A DNA stretch of 51,290 nucleotides. Source: Brevirhabdus sp. (GTDB lineage Bacteria > Pseudomonadota > Alphaproteobacteria > Rhodobacterales > Rhodobacteraceae). The DNA lies in assembly GCA_024637315.1 (NCBI GenBank), contig JAGXFH010000047.1:1-51290 (forward strand). Reading direction: 5' to 3'. This document shows, in pieces, positions 23,629 through 32,612 of this stretch; positions within the stretch are counted from its first letter, which is position 1, and each line of letters begins with the position of its first letter. The notes below the pieces were generated by a model. That model ran no database searches, was not told the DNA's origin, and saw only the letters and a program-made list of their open reading frames with translations. A program made the translations under genes and the position numbers.

Positions 23629-24027
23629 ATGACTGACCAATTGATGACTATCCGCCAGATGTGCGACGATTTCGGCGTGACGCCCCGGACGCTTCGGTTC
23701 TACGAAGCGAAGGAACTTCTTTTCCCGGTCCGCGAGGGCCAGAAGCGCCTATTCACCCGACGCGACCGCGCCCGCCTCAAACTCATCCTGCGCGGAAAGC
23801 GCTTTGGATTTTCGCTCGAGGACATTCGTCAGCTGCTCGACATGTACGGCATGGGCGACCAGCAGCAGGCGCAGCTGACACGCACCTTCGAACTTGCGGT
23901 CAAGCGCCTGCACGAGATGGAAGCACAACGCGACGAGTTGAACGAAGCGATAGACGAACTGAAGGAGCAGCTTGCATGGGGTGAACAGGCCCTGGCCAAG
24001 TTCCACGCCGCGAAAGCCGCCGAATAG
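23629..24027 (+). CDS. MerR-family transcriptional regulator, copy 2, of the beta-oxidation operon
   Basis: A 132-aa MerR-type regulator: MTIRQMCDDFGVTPRTLRFY is the DNA-binding helix-turn-helix, LFTRRDRARLKLILRGKRFG the wing and second part, and residues ~85-125 a long coiled coil (ELAVKRLHEMEAQRDELNEA). No metal-site cysteines. The TPRTLR(Y/F)YE, LKLILRG(R/K)RFGFSLE(E/D)IRQ strings are shared with copy 1, so the pair is a tandem duplication that has since diverged. It is 21 bases upstream of the first acyl-CoA dehydrogenase gene, hence probably the local regulator of that operon. AGGAGG precedes the ATG. Confidence 0.92.
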   Translation: MTDQLMTIRQMCDDFGVTPRTLRFYEAKELLFPVREGQKRLFTRRDRARLKLILRGKRFGFSLEDIRQLLDMYGMGDQQQAQLTRTFELAVKRLHEMEAQRDELNEAIDELKEQLAWGEQALAKFHAAKAAE

Positions 24028-24048
24028 ACGCGACCAAGGAGAACCGCG

Positions 24049-25827
24049 ATGCCGACCTACACCGCTCCGACCCGGGACATGCAGTTTCTGTTGCACGACG
24101 TGCTGAACGTCACTGCTGCAGATATCCCCGGCTACGAGGAGCTGGAGGCGGATTTCACTTCTGCCGTGCTGGAGGAAGCCGGCAAACTGGCATCAGAGGT
24201 TCTTGCCCCGCTCAATGTTTCGGGCGATCGCGAAGGCTGCAGGCTGGAAAACGGTGTGGTGCGGACGCCCAAAGGCTTCAAGGATGCCTATGAGCAGATG
24301 AAGGCGGGCGGTTGGATGGGGTTGGACTGTGATCCCGAATTCGGCGGTCAGGGCATGCCCTACCTGCTGGCCACCGCCGTTGGCGAAATGTTCGTCTCTG
24401 CCAACATGGCCTTCAACATGTATCAGGGTCTGACCCACGGCGCCTATTCCGCGATCCACGCCCACGGCAGCGATCAGCAAAAGACGACCTATCTGCCGAA
24501 GATGGTCGAGGGGTCGTGGACCGGCACCATGAACCTGACCGAACCGCATTGCGGCACTGATCTGGGGCTGATGCGGACCAAGGCAGCGCCGCAGGACGAC
24601 GGCAGCTACACGATCAGCGGCCAGAAGATATTCATCTCGGCAGGCGAACACGATCTGGCCGACAACATCATTCACCTCGTGCTCGCCAAGGCGCCCGGTG
24701 GTGGCGAGGGCACCAAGGGGATCTCGCTTTTCATTGTCCCTAAATATCTGGTCAACGAAGACGGCAGCCTTGGGCAGCGCAACGGTGTCACCGTCGGTAA
24801 CATCGAAGAAAAGATGGGCATCCACGGCAACGCCACCTGCGTGATGAACTATGACGACGCCACCGGTTATCTGCTTGGCGAGTTGCACAATGGCATGCGC
24901 GCCATGTTCACCATGATGAACGAGGCCCGCATTGGCGTCGGATTGCAGGGATACGCGCAGGCCGCCGTCGCCTACGAAAACGCTGTCAACTATGCCAGGG
25001 ACCGGTTGCAGGGCCGCGCCGTGACGGGTGCAGAAAGCCCCGACGGTCCCGCCGATCCGATCATCGTGCATCCCGATATCCGCCGCAGCCTGATGGACCA
25101 GAAAAGTTTCGTCGAGGGCGCGCGAGCATTTACATTGTGGAGCGCGAACCTGATCGATCGCGCCCATCGCAACAACGATGCAGAGGCCGAAGGGCTTATC
25201 TCGCTGATGACGCCGGTGGTGAAAGGGTTCCAGACCGACAAGGGCTTCGAGATGGCGGTGCAGGCCCAACAGGTCTATGGCGGCCATGGCTACATCGAAG
25301 AGCATGGCATGAGCCAGTTCGCCCGCGACGCCCGGATCACCCAGATCTACGAAGGCGCCAACGGCATTCAGGCGCTTGACCTGGTCGGCCGGAAACTGTC
25401 GCAGGATGGCGGCCGGCACGTCATGGCCTTCTTCGAGATCGTCAAGGGGTTCATCAAGCAGAACGAAGGCTCCGAGGCGCTGAAGGTCGATTTTCTCGAC
25501 CCGCTGAAAGCCGCATCGAAGGATCTTCAGTCCGCCGGCCTGTATTTCATGCAGCAAGGCATGAAGAACCCGAACAATGCCTTGGCCGGATCGACTGACT
25601 TCATGCACATGATGGGCCATGTCTGCCTTGGCCTGATGTGGGCGCGAATGGCCAGGGCAGCGCAGGCCGCCCTCGATGCCGGAACCGGCGATGAGGTTTT
25701 TTATCGAACCAAGATGGCCACGGGTCGCTATTACATGGCCCGACACCTGCCCGCGACCGCGATGCATCTTGCGCGGATCACCTCGGGGGCAGACACTGTC
25801 ATGGCACTGGCCGCCGACGAGTTTTAG
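24049..25827 (+). CDS. acyl-CoA dehydrogenase, DmdC-type (long form)
   Basis: A 592-aa FAD enzyme that makes a 2,3-double bond in an acyl-CoA. Its length, the extra C-terminal domain (from about residue 450) and N-terminal [19 protein letters not shown] match the DmdC family, which includes 3-methylmercaptopropionyl-CoA dehydrogenase of the DMSP demethylation route; many paralogs act on other acyl-CoAs. Marks: [19 protein letters not shown] (flavin/substrate loop), [14 protein letters not shown], and the catalytic base E435 in [14 protein letters not shown]. No dmdA or dmdD-like gene lies nearby, so a DMSP role is only a possibility. First enzyme of the operon. Confidence 0.9.
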   Translation: MPTYTAPTRDMQFLLHDVLNVTAADIPGYEELEADFTSAVLEEAGKLASEVLAPLNVSGDREGCRLENGVVRTPKGFKDAYEQMKAGGWMGLDCDPEFGGQGMPYLLATAVGEMFVSANMAFNMYQGLTHGAYSAIHAHGSDQQKTTYLPKMVEGSWTGTMNLTEPHCGTDLGLMRTKAAPQDDGSYTISGQKIFISAGEHDLADNIIHLVLAKAPGGGEGTKGISLFIVPKYLVNEDGSLGQRNGVTVGNIEEKMGIHGNATCVMNYDDATGYLLGELHNGMRAMFTMMNEARIGVGLQGYAQAAVAYENAVNYARDRLQGRAVTGAESPDGPADPIIVHPDIRRSLMDQKSFVEGARAFTLWSANLIDRAHRNNDAEAEGLISLMTPVVKGFQTDKGFEMAVQAQQVYGGHGYIEEHGMSQFARDARITQIYEGANGIQALDLVGRKLSQDGGRHVMAFFEIVKGFIKQNEGSEALKVDFLDPLKAASKDLQSAGLYFMQQGMKNPNNALAGSTDFMHMMGHVCLGLMWARMARAAQAALDAGTGDEVFYRTKMATGRYYMARHLPATAMHLARITSGADTVMALAADEF

Positions 25828-25845
25828 GGAATGTCCACTCACGGA

Positions 25846-25877
25846 CCGTCCCCGGCGCGTGGGGACGGGCCGGGGAC
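25846..25877 (+). promoter_or_regulatory. two mutually exclusive intercistronic hairpins
   Basis: Between the DmdC-type gene and the 70-aa gene, CCGTCCCC (25846-25853) can pair with GGGGACGG (25861-25868), or GTCCCCGGC (25848-25856) can pair with GCCGGGGAC (25869-25877). The same GTCCCC strand is used in both, so only one can form at a time. No U-run follows, so it looks like an mRNA processing or stability element, or an attenuating switch, rather than a terminator. Confidence 0.55.
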
Positions 25878-25895
25878 AACTTAAAAGAGGACCAT

Positions 25896-26108
25896 ATGCC
25901 GAAACGCTTTCGCCTGACCCGCCGCTTCCCCGTCGCGATGACCGAGGACGGCTACCGCAAGCTCAAGTCCTTTGCGCACGAGGCCGGGTTGGATGAAGGC
26001 GAAGCACTGTCGTTCCTGTTCGAGAATTTCAGCTCGGTGATCGACGAAGACAACCTGTCGCATCGGCTGCGGCTGTTCAATTCCGAACTTGACGCACGCA
26101 AGCGCTAG
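25896..26108 (+). CDS. small conserved protein of the beta-oxidation operon
   Basis: A 70-aa, charged protein with no signal peptide or membrane helix, reading KRFRLTRRFPVAMTEDGYRK and LDEGEALSFLFENFSSV. I know of no function. It has an AGAGGA ribosome site and sits between two acyl-CoA dehydrogenase genes with spacings of 68 and 21 bases, so co-expression with fatty-acid degradation is likely. The amino half resembles ribbon-helix-helix-like small proteins only loosely; I would not call it a DNA-binding protein. Confidence 0.75.
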   Translation: MPKRFRLTRRFPVAMTEDGYRKLKSFAHEAGLDEGEALSFLFENFSSVIDEDNLSHRLRLFNSELDARKR

Positions 26109-26129
26109 ACCAAACGGGGGGGGGCCGGC

Positions 26130-27284
26130 ATGACATCGACCTGGATGACCGACGAGCACCGGATGCTCGCCGAGATGACCGCGAAATTCATCAATGATGA
26201 ATGGCGTCCGCATTTCGCGCGCTGGCGCGAGCAGGGCGAGATGGACAAATCCACCTGGCGGCAGGCCGGCGAACTCGGCCTTCTCTGCCCCTCGATCCCC
26301 GAGGAATACGGCGGCGCGGGTGGTGATTTCGGCCACGAGGCGGTGATCCTGATGGAAGGCAGCCGCGCCAACCTCGCCAGTTGGGGCCACGGCATCCATT
26401 CCGGCATCGTCGCGCATTACATCCTGGCCTATGGCACCGAAGAGCAGAAAAGGCGCTGGCTGCCCAAGATGGTCTCGGGTGAAATGGTCGGGGCTTTGGC
26501 GATGACCGAACCCTCGGCCGGATCGGATGTCCAGGCGATCAAGACGCGCGCGGTGAAGGACGGCAACGCCTATCGCCTCTCGGGGCAAAAGACCTTCATC
26601 ACCAACGGCCAGCATGCCGATCTGATCATCGTTGCCGCCAAGACCGATCCAAAGGAAGGCGCCAAGGGCATTTCCATGGTCGTGGTGGAAACCGAAGGTG
26701 CCGAAGGCTTCGCTCGGGGTCGCAACCTGGACAAGATCGGAACACATGCGTCCGACACTTCCGAACTGTTCTTCGACAATGTCGTGGTGCCGCCAGAGAA
26801 TGTTCTGGGCGGAAAAGAGGGCCAGGGCTTCGCGCAGATGATGCAGCAACTTCCGCAAGAACGCCTGATCATCGGTGCCGGCGCCGTTGGCGCCATGGAA
26901 GGTGCGGTCGAGCGCACGATCCAGTATTGCAAGGAACGGCAGGCTTTCGGCGGTCCGATCATGCAGTTTCAGAACACCCGCTTCAAACTGGCCGAATGCC
27001 TGACCAAGACCAAGGTCGCCCGTGCCTTTCTGGATGACTGCATCGCCGAGCATCTGAAAGGCAAACTGACCGTCGAAAAGGCCGCGATGGCGAAATACTG
27101 GCTGACCGACACTCAAGGAGAGGTGTTGGACGAATGCCTGCAACTTCATGGCGGATATGGTTACATGCAGGAATACGACATCGCCGAAATGTGGACCGAT
27201 GCCCGCGTGCAGCGGATCTACGGCGGCACCAATGAAATCATGAAGGAACTGATCGCCAGATCGTTCTCGGGGGACAAGCCATGA
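26130..27284 (+). CDS. acyl-CoA dehydrogenase, LCAD/IVD type
   Basis: A 384-aa FAD acyl-CoA dehydrogenase. It lacks Glu in the usual C-terminal position ([10 protein letters not shown] instead of IYEGT) and instead has Glu244 in [15 protein letters not shown], the catalytic base position used by long-chain and isovaleryl-CoA dehydrogenases. [19 protein letters not shown] and [16 protein letters not shown] are the flavin and substrate loops. Long-chain or branched acyl-CoA substrates are therefore more likely than short straight ones. It overlaps the glutathione transferase gene by four bases. Confidence 0.93.
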   Translation: MTSTWMTDEHRMLAEMTAKFINDEWRPHFARWREQGEMDKSTWRQAGELGLLCPSIPEEYGGAGGDFGHEAVILMEGSRANLASWGHGIHSGIVAHYILAYGTEEQKRRWLPKMVSGEMVGALAMTEPSAGSDVQAIKTRAVKDGNAYRLSGQKTFITNGQHADLIIVAAKTDPKEGAKGISMVVVETEGAEGFARGRNLDKIGTHASDTSELFFDNVVVPPENVLGGKEGQGFAQMMQQLPQERLIIGAGAVGAMEGAVERTIQYCKERQAFGGPIMQFQNTRFKLAECLTKTKVARAFLDDCIAEHLKGKLTVEKAAMAKYWLTDTQGEVLDECLQLHGGYGYMQEYDIAEMWTDARVQRIYGGTNEIMKELIARSFSGDKP

Positions 27285-27916
27285 CCATCAAGCTTTATTG
27301 CTTCGGCGAAAGCGGCAATGCCTACAAGGCGGCACTGACGCTGGAGCTTTCCGGACTGGAATGGGAACCGGTCTATGTCGATTTCTTCAACGGCGAAACC
27401 CGCAAACCCGAATTTCGCGCGTTGAACGAAATGGGCGAGGTGCCGGTGATGATCGACGGCGACACCACCCTGACCCAATCCGGTGTCATGCAGGACTACA
27501 TCAGCTCCAAGACCGGCAAGCTTGGCGGCCAGAGCGCGGATGAGCGCCGCGAGATCCTGCGCTGGATGTTCTGGGACAATCACAAGATGTCGAGCCAGGC
27601 TGGCCCGTTGCGTTTCATGATGAATTTCGTGCCCGAGGAAAAACGCCCCGCAGCCGTCATCGACTGGCTGACGGGCCGGTTCAAGTCCGCGCTCAAGGTG
27701 CTGGACGCCGGCCTCGACGGGAAGAACTGGCTGGTAAGCGATCGCCTGACCATCGCCGACATCGCCTGTTGCGGATATCTTTATTACCCCGAACCCTTCG
27801 GCTTCGACCGCAAGGATTACCCGAATATCGATGCCTGGCTGACCCGCATAAGCGAGACGCCCGGCTGGAAAGCCCCCTACGATCTGATGCCCGGCTCGCC
27901 CGCCGACCGGGCCTGA
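27281..27916 (+). CDS. glutathione S-transferase-like protein
   Basis: A 211-aa protein with a thioredoxin-like N-terminal domain ([20 protein letters not shown]; the glutathione-contact turn is [12 protein letters not shown] with the cis-Pro, then [11 protein letters not shown]) and an all-helical C-terminal domain containing [14 protein letters not shown], the N-capping box of GSTs. It may remove reactive enal intermediates from fatty acid breakdown, or act as a specific thiol-transfer enzyme of the pathway. Four-base overlap with the preceding dehydrogenase gene shows it is part of the operon. Confidence 0.9.
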   Translation: MTIKLYCFGESGNAYKAALTLELSGLEWEPVYVDFFNGETRKPEFRALNEMGEVPVMIDGDTTLTQSGVMQDYISSKTGKLGGQSADERREILRWMFWDNHKMSSQAGPLRFMMNFVPEEKRPAAVIDWLTGRFKSALKVLDAGLDGKNWLVSDRLTIADIACCGYLYYPEPFGFDRKDYPNIDAWLTRISETPGWKAPYDLMPGSPADRA

Positions 27917-27927
27917 AGGAGATAAGA

Positions 27928-29139
27928 ATGTCTGACGCCTATATCTACGATGCGGTGCGTTCTCCGCGCGGCAAGGGCCGCGCCGACGGGGCCCTGCACG
28001 AGGTGACAAGCCTGCGCCTGTCGGCGCTGATGCTGAACGCGATCAAGGACCGCAACAACCTTGACGGCCATGCGGTCGAAGACGTGATCTGGGGCAATGT
28101 CACGCAGGTCGGCGAACAGGGCGGCTGCCTTGCCCGCTCTGCGGTTCTTGCCTCGGACCTCGACGAGTCGATCCCCGGTCTCGCGATCAACCGGTTCTGC
28201 GCCAGCGGACTGGAAGCCGTCAACCTGGCCGCCAATCAGATCAAGGGCGGCGCGGGATCGGGCTACATCGCCGGCGGCGTAGAGATGATGGGCCGCGTTC
28301 CGATGGGATCGGACGGCGCGGCAATTGCCGTCGACCCCAGCATCGCGATGAACAGCTATTTCGTTCCGCAGGGGATCTCGGCCGACATCATCGCAACACA
28401 GTACGGCTTCTCGCGGGACGATGCCGATGCGCTGGCCGTCGAGTCGCAGAAACGCGCCAAGGCCGCCTGGGACGACAACCGCTTTGCCAAGACGGTCGTC
28501 ACGGTGCGCGACCAGAACGGGCTGCCGATCCTTGAAAAGGATGAATACATGCGCCCCGAAACCGACATGCAGTCGCTCGGCGCGCTGAAGGCCAGTTTCA
28601 AGGATATGGGAGAAGTCATGCCCGGCTTCGACAAGGTCGCGCTGATGAAGTATCCGCATCTTGAGCGGGTCAACCATATCCATCATGCCGGGAATTCCAG
28701 CGGCATCGTTGATGGCTCCGCCGCGCTTCTGATCGGCAACAAGGCGTTCGGCGAGAAGCACGGGCTGAAGCCCCGCGCCCGCATCCGCGCCACCGCCAAG
28801 ATCGGCACCGATCCGACGATCATGCTGACCGGCCCGGTGCCGGTGACCGAGAAGATCCTGAAAGACAGCGGCATGTCGATTTCCGACATCGACCTTTTCG
28901 AGGTCAACGAGGCCTTCGCCTCTGTCGTGTTGCGGTTCATGCAGGCGTTTGACGTCGATGCGGGCAAGGTCAACGTCAATGGCGGCGCCATCGCGATGGG
29001 CCATCCGCTTGGCGCGACCGGGGCGATCATCCTTGGCACGCTGCTTGACGAGTTGGAGCGGACCGGCAAGAGCACGGGTCTTGCGACGCTTTGTATCGCC
29101 AGCGGCATGGGTGCAGCCACGATCATCGAGAGGGTTTGA
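27928..29139 (+). CDS. fadA: acetyl-CoA C-acyltransferase (thiolase)
   Basis: A 403-aa thiolase that cleaves 3-ketoacyl-CoA with CoA to release acetyl-CoA, the last step of beta-oxidation. The acyl-accepting Cys91 is in INRFCASGLEAVN, the active-site His359 in AIAMGHPLGATGA and the second Cys389 in LCIASGMGAATI. The last motif reads C-x-A-S-G-M-G where many thiolases have C-x-G-G-G-x-G, a known variant in this subgroup as I recall. The start at 27928 has AAGGAG; upstream in-frame codons are shadows of the GST gene. It overlaps the cupin gene by one base (TGATG). Confidence 0.94.
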   Translation: MSDAYIYDAVRSPRGKGRADGALHEVTSLRLSALMLNAIKDRNNLDGHAVEDVIWGNVTQVGEQGGCLARSAVLASDLDESIPGLAINRFCASGLEAVNLAANQIKGGAGSGYIAGGVEMMGRVPMGSDGAAIAVDPSIAMNSYFVPQGISADIIATQYGFSRDDADALAVESQKRAKAAWDDNRFAKTVVTVRDQNGLPILEKDEYMRPETDMQSLGALKASFKDMGEVMPGFDKVALMKYPHLERVNHIHHAGNSSGIVDGSAALLIGNKAFGEKHGLKPRARIRATAKIGTDPTIMLTGPVPVTEKILKDSGMSISDIDLFEVNEAFASVVLRFMQAFDVDAGKVNVNGGAIAMGHPLGATGAIILGTLLDELERTGKSTGLATLCIASGMGAATIIERV

Positions 29140-29621
29140 TGCCGAAACTCGACCTGTCGAATGCGCCGGTCAAGACCGGCTCGATCTATCCCGCCCCCTA
29201 TGCCAGCCAGATGGCCGGTCGCAGTTCGCTGCGTCTGGGCGATCTTGGCGGGCTGACTCAGTTCGGGGCAAACCTCGTGACGCTTGAACCCGGTGCGAAA
29301 TCTTCGCTCCGCCACTGGCACTTGCACGAGGACGAATTCGTGATGGTGACGGAGGGTGAACTCGTGCTGATCGAGAACGACGGCGAGACACCGATGCACG
29401 CCGGCGACTGCGCCGCCTTCCCCGCCGGCGAGCCGAACGGCCACCACTTCATCAACAGGTCCAATTCCGATGCCAGGTTTCTTGTTGTCGGCACCAAGGC
29501 CCCGCGCGAAGTCGCCACCTACCCAGACCTCGACATGATGGTCGAGATGGAGTCCGGCAAGGCCAATTTCACGCGGCAAGACGGAACCCCGCTGCCCCCG
29601 ATCGGAGACAAGAATGACTGA
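29139..29621 (+). CDS. cupin-domain protein of the beta-oxidation operon
   Basis: A 160-aa single-domain cupin. The two metal motifs are visible as LRHWHLHEDEFVMVTEGELV (H-x-H-x4-E) and PAGEPNGHHFINRS (second His). It shows no signal peptide. Cupins of this kind, sometimes annotated as transcriptional-regulator-like or ectoine synthase-like, lack a proven role; placement between thiolase and fadJ with overlaps on both sides (1 and 8 bases) suggests it takes part in acyl-CoA or ligand handling. Function otherwise unknown. Confidence 0.85.
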   Translation: MPKLDLSNAPVKTGSIYPAPYASQMAGRSSLRLGDLGGLTQFGANLVTLEPGAKSSLRHWHLHEDEFVMVTEGELVLIENDGETPMHAGDCAAFPAGEPNGHHFINRSNSDARFLVVGTKAPREVATYPDLDMMVEMESGKANFTRQDGTPLPPIGDKND

Positions 29622-31824
29622 TTTCACCTATGCTGTAGATGCCGATGGCGTCGCCACGATCACCTGGGACACGGTGGGCAAGTCGATGAACGTGATGAAC
29701 CAGCAGGGGTTCGACGATCTGGACAGGCACATCGACTCCGCACTCGCCGACCACGCGGTGAAGGGCGTCATCATCACATCGGGCAAGCCGGACAGCTTTG
29801 CTGGCGGCATGGATCTGAACATCATCTCGAAGATGAAGGACAGCGCGGGCGATGACCCCGCGAAAGGGCTGTTCGAAGGATTGATGGACACCCACCGGAT
29901 CCTGCGCAAGATCGAACGCGCCGGCATGGACCCGAAGACCTTGAAGGGCGGCAAGCCGATCGTCGCCGCCCTGCCCGGCACCGCGCTTGGCATCGGTTAC
30001 GAGATACCGCTGGCCTGCCACCACATCATCGCCGCCGACAATCCCAAGGCCAAGATCGGCCTGCCCGAGATCAAGGTCGGCATCTTCCCCGGCATGGGCG
30101 GGACAACCCGCCTGATCCGGATGCTGGGCGCGATGACGGCCTCGCCCTACCTCTTGCAAGGCAAGCTCTCCGATCCGAAATCGGCCAAGGCAGCGGCGCT
30201 GATCAACGAGGTCGTGCCGGCAGGGGAACTGCTTGAAAAGGCAAAGGAATGGGTGCTGAACGCCAAGGATGCCGACATCGTCAAGCCGTGGGATCAGAAG
30301 GGCTACAAGATGCCCGGCGGCGCCCCCTACCACCCGGCGGGCTTCATGACCTTCGTCGGCGCCAGCGCCATGGTCAACGGCCAGACGATGGGCGTCTACC
30401 CTGCGGCAAAGGCGTTGCTGTCGGCGGTCTACGAAGGCGCACTTGTCGCCTTCGACACCGCGATCCGGATCGAGGCACGCTGGTTCACCAACGTCCTGAT
30501 GAACCCGTCCTCGGGCGCGATGATCCGGTCGCTTTTCATCAACAAGGAGGCCCTGGAAAAGGGGGCGGTGCGGCCTGCCGGCGTGCCGGACCAGAAAGTC
30601 TCGAAGGTCGGCATCATGGGCGCCGGCATGATGGGCGCGGGCATCGCCTATGTCAGCGCGGAAGCCGGGATCGAGGTCGTCCTGATCGACCAGGAACAAG
30701 AGGCTGCCGACAAGGGCAAGAGTTACTCGGAGAGTATTCTGGACAAGGGCATCAGCCGCAAGAAGGTCACGCCAGAGAAAAAAGCCGAAGTGCTGGGCCG
30801 GATCACCACAACCACCGACTACGGCGCGCTGAAAGGCTGCGATCTGATCGTCGAGGCGGTGTTCGAGGATCCCGCCATCAAGGCGGAAGTGACGAAGAAT
30901 GTCGAAGAGGTCGTGGGCAAGGACTGCATCTTCGCCACCAACACCTCGACCCTGCCGATCACCGAACTGGCCAAGGCCAGCCAGCGGCCGGACCAGTTCA
31001 TCGGCATCCATTTCTTCAGCCCGGTGGACAAGATGCTGCTGGTCGAGATCATCAAGGGCGAACAGACAGGTGACCGCGCCGTTGCCAAGGCGCTCGACTA
31101 TGTCCGGCAGATCCGCAAGACCCCGATCGTGGTCAACGATGCGCGGTTCTTCTACGCCAACCGATGCATCATTCCCTACATCAACGAAGGCGTGCGGATG
31201 GTGAAGGAAGGCGTCGAGCCGGCATTGATCGAGAACGCCGCGCGGCTGGTCGGAATGCCGCTGGGTCCGCTGCAACTGACCGACGAAACCTCGATCGACC
31301 TCGGCGTCAAGATCGCCAAGGCGACGAAGGCCGCCATGGGGGATGCCTACGACAACGACGACGCCGACGAGGTTTTGTTCTGGCTGTTCGATCAGGACCG
31401 TCTGGGCCGCAAGTCCAAGGCTGGTTTCTATGCCTATGACGACGCGGGCAAGCGTCAGGGCCTGTGGAGCGGTCTGCGCAAGCAGTACCCGGCGGCGAAA
31501 GACCAGCCAGACCTGACCGAGGTGCAGCACCGCCTGCTGATGGCACAGGTCCTGGAGGCCGTCCGCGCCCTGGAAGAGGGCGTATTGATGGATATCCGCG
31601 AAGGCGATGTCGGCGCGATCCTCGGATGGGGCTTCGCGCCGTGGTCCGGCGGGCCGTTCAGCTGGCTCGACATGATCGGCGCAGGGACGGCCGTCGAGAT
31701 CTGCGAAGGCCTGAAATCAGCTCATGGCGACCGCTTTGAATCCCCTGATTTGCTGAAGGATATGGCGAAGGAGGGCGATACGTTCTACGGTCGCTTCGGC
31801 GGCGCTGCCGGCAAGGCGGCCTAG
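29614..31824 (+). CDS. fadJ: bifunctional enoyl-CoA hydratase / 3-hydroxyacyl-CoA dehydrogenase
   Basis: A 736-aa multifunctional enzyme. Residues ~1-200 are a crotonase domain (GKPDSFAGGMDLNIISKM for the oxyanion region and IGLPEIKVGIFPGMGGTTRL), residues ~330-510 the NAD-binding domain (KVGIMGAGMMGAGIAYVSAE; ATNTSTLPITELAK; IGIHFFSPVDKMLLVEII) and the rest two C-terminal 3HCDH domains. It hydrates enoyl-CoA and oxidises the 3-hydroxyacyl-CoA with NAD+. The first Gly-rich motif and the FFSPVDKM catalytic His are intact. It ends in a CTAG shared with the stop codon of the convergent sulfotransferase gene. Confidence 0.95.
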   Translation: MTDFTYAVDADGVATITWDTVGKSMNVMNQQGFDDLDRHIDSALADHAVKGVIITSGKPDSFAGGMDLNIISKMKDSAGDDPAKGLFEGLMDTHRILRKIERAGMDPKTLKGGKPIVAALPGTALGIGYEIPLACHHIIAADNPKAKIGLPEIKVGIFPGMGGTTRLIRMLGAMTASPYLLQGKLSDPKSAKAAALINEVVPAGELLEKAKEWVLNAKDADIVKPWDQKGYKMPGGAPYHPAGFMTFVGASAMVNGQTMGVYPAAKALLSAVYEGALVAFDTAIRIEARWFTNVLMNPSSGAMIRSLFINKEALEKGAVRPAGVPDQKVSKVGIMGAGMMGAGIAYVSAEAGIEVVLIDQEQEAADKGKSYSESILDKGISRKKVTPEKKAEVLGRITTTTDYGALKGCDLIVEAVFEDPAIKAEVTKNVEEVVGKDCIFATNTSTLPITELAKASQRPDQFIGIHFFSPVDKMLLVEIIKGEQTGDRAVAKALDYVRQIRKTPIVVNDARFFYANRCIIPYINEGVRMVKEGVEPALIENAARLVGMPLGPLQLTDETSIDLGVKIAKATKAAMGDAYDNDDADEVLFWLFDQDRLGRKSKAGFYAYDDAGKRQGLWSGLRKQYPAAKDQPDLTEVQHRLLMAQVLEAVRALEEGVLMDIREGDVGAILGWGFAPWSGGPFSWLDMIGAGTAVEICEGLKSAHGDRFESPDLLKDMAKEGDTFYGRFGGAAGKAA

Positions 31825-32468
31825 AACCGATATCCGAACCGCGCGATGTCCGCCTCGCAAAGCCGCGCCACAAGCGCGGCTTTGTCGTCGCTGTAATAGC
31901 CGCGATAATCCGGCTTCCGCGCCGATGTGTTTGCCCGCTCGACCGCGCCAAGCCGAAATCCCAGATGCGCCTCGAACGGCGCGAGATCTTCGGCAAGATG
32001 TTCGATCCGGGCAAACAGATTGCAGTGCTCGAAACCGTTCCTGTCAGCGACGTAGCTGGAATAGGGCGCGGACTTCAACGAGGCCAGCACATCGGGTTGT
32101 TCCAGAAACTCCCTGAAATCCAGCCGCTTGGCCAGCACCACCGCCTCATGGCTGAAAGTCTGCGCCTTCAGCCAATGGTAGTAGCTGACGATCCGGTCCC
32201 AGGGATTGCGGACCAGGGTCAGTACGAAGAACTCCGCCATTTCGTGATCGCTGACGATGCCGTGGATATCGGACAACCGCGAATGCTTCCAAAGCCGCCC
32301 GGATCCCTGCAACGCTTTCACCCGCGCCCGGCGGCGCACGGCCTTTGGGGTATCGCCGATCAGAATATCGCCGGCCATTGCCCGACGCTCCAAAGCCATC
32401 GTCAGCGCGGTGCCGCCGGTTTTGGGGATGTGAACGAAGATGTAGCGGCGACCGCGAGAGATGATCAT
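31821..32468 (-). CDS. sulfotransferase-family protein
   Basis: A 215-aa PAPS-dependent sulfotransferase-like protein (Sulfotransfer_2 type). The PAPS 5'-phosphate loop is IFVHIPKTGGTALTMAL and the 3'-phosphate loop is LTLVRNPWDRIVSYYHWL. It is shorter than most and has no signal peptide. It may sulfate a lipid, glycan or small molecule, for instance a cell-surface sugar; the target is unknown. The gene is read against fadJ, its stop sharing the CTAG at 31821-31824, so the two are convergent without a terminator between them. Confidence 0.85.
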   Translation of the reverse strand: MIISRGRRYIFVHIPKTGGTALTMALERRAMAGDILIGDTPKAVRRRARVKALQGSGRLWKHSRLSDIHGIVSDHEMAEFFVLTLVRNPWDRIVSYYHWLKAQTFSHEAVVLAKRLDFREFLEQPDVLASLKSAPYSSYVADRNGFEHCNLFARIEHLAEDLAPFEAHLGFRLGAVERANTSARKPDYRGYYSDDKAALVARLCEADIARFGYRF

Positions 32469-32612
32469 CCCGAATATCTAGCAGACCACGCCAAGACGCG
32501 CGACAATCCAACGACATCCATTCGCGATATCCTGCAGTTTCCTCTTTGTATCGGCGGACTTCAGGACAATACTTGACCCGGAAACGCAGGACTTCGGATT
32601 TGGGAGAGCACG

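Noticed and set aside
24193-25842. 549-codon minus-strand frame in the DmdC-type gene
   Set aside because: Antisense shadow without a ribosome site or recognised domain.
29569-31530. 653-codon minus-strand frame within fadJ
   Set aside because: Antisense shadow; fadJ has all family motifs on the plus strand.
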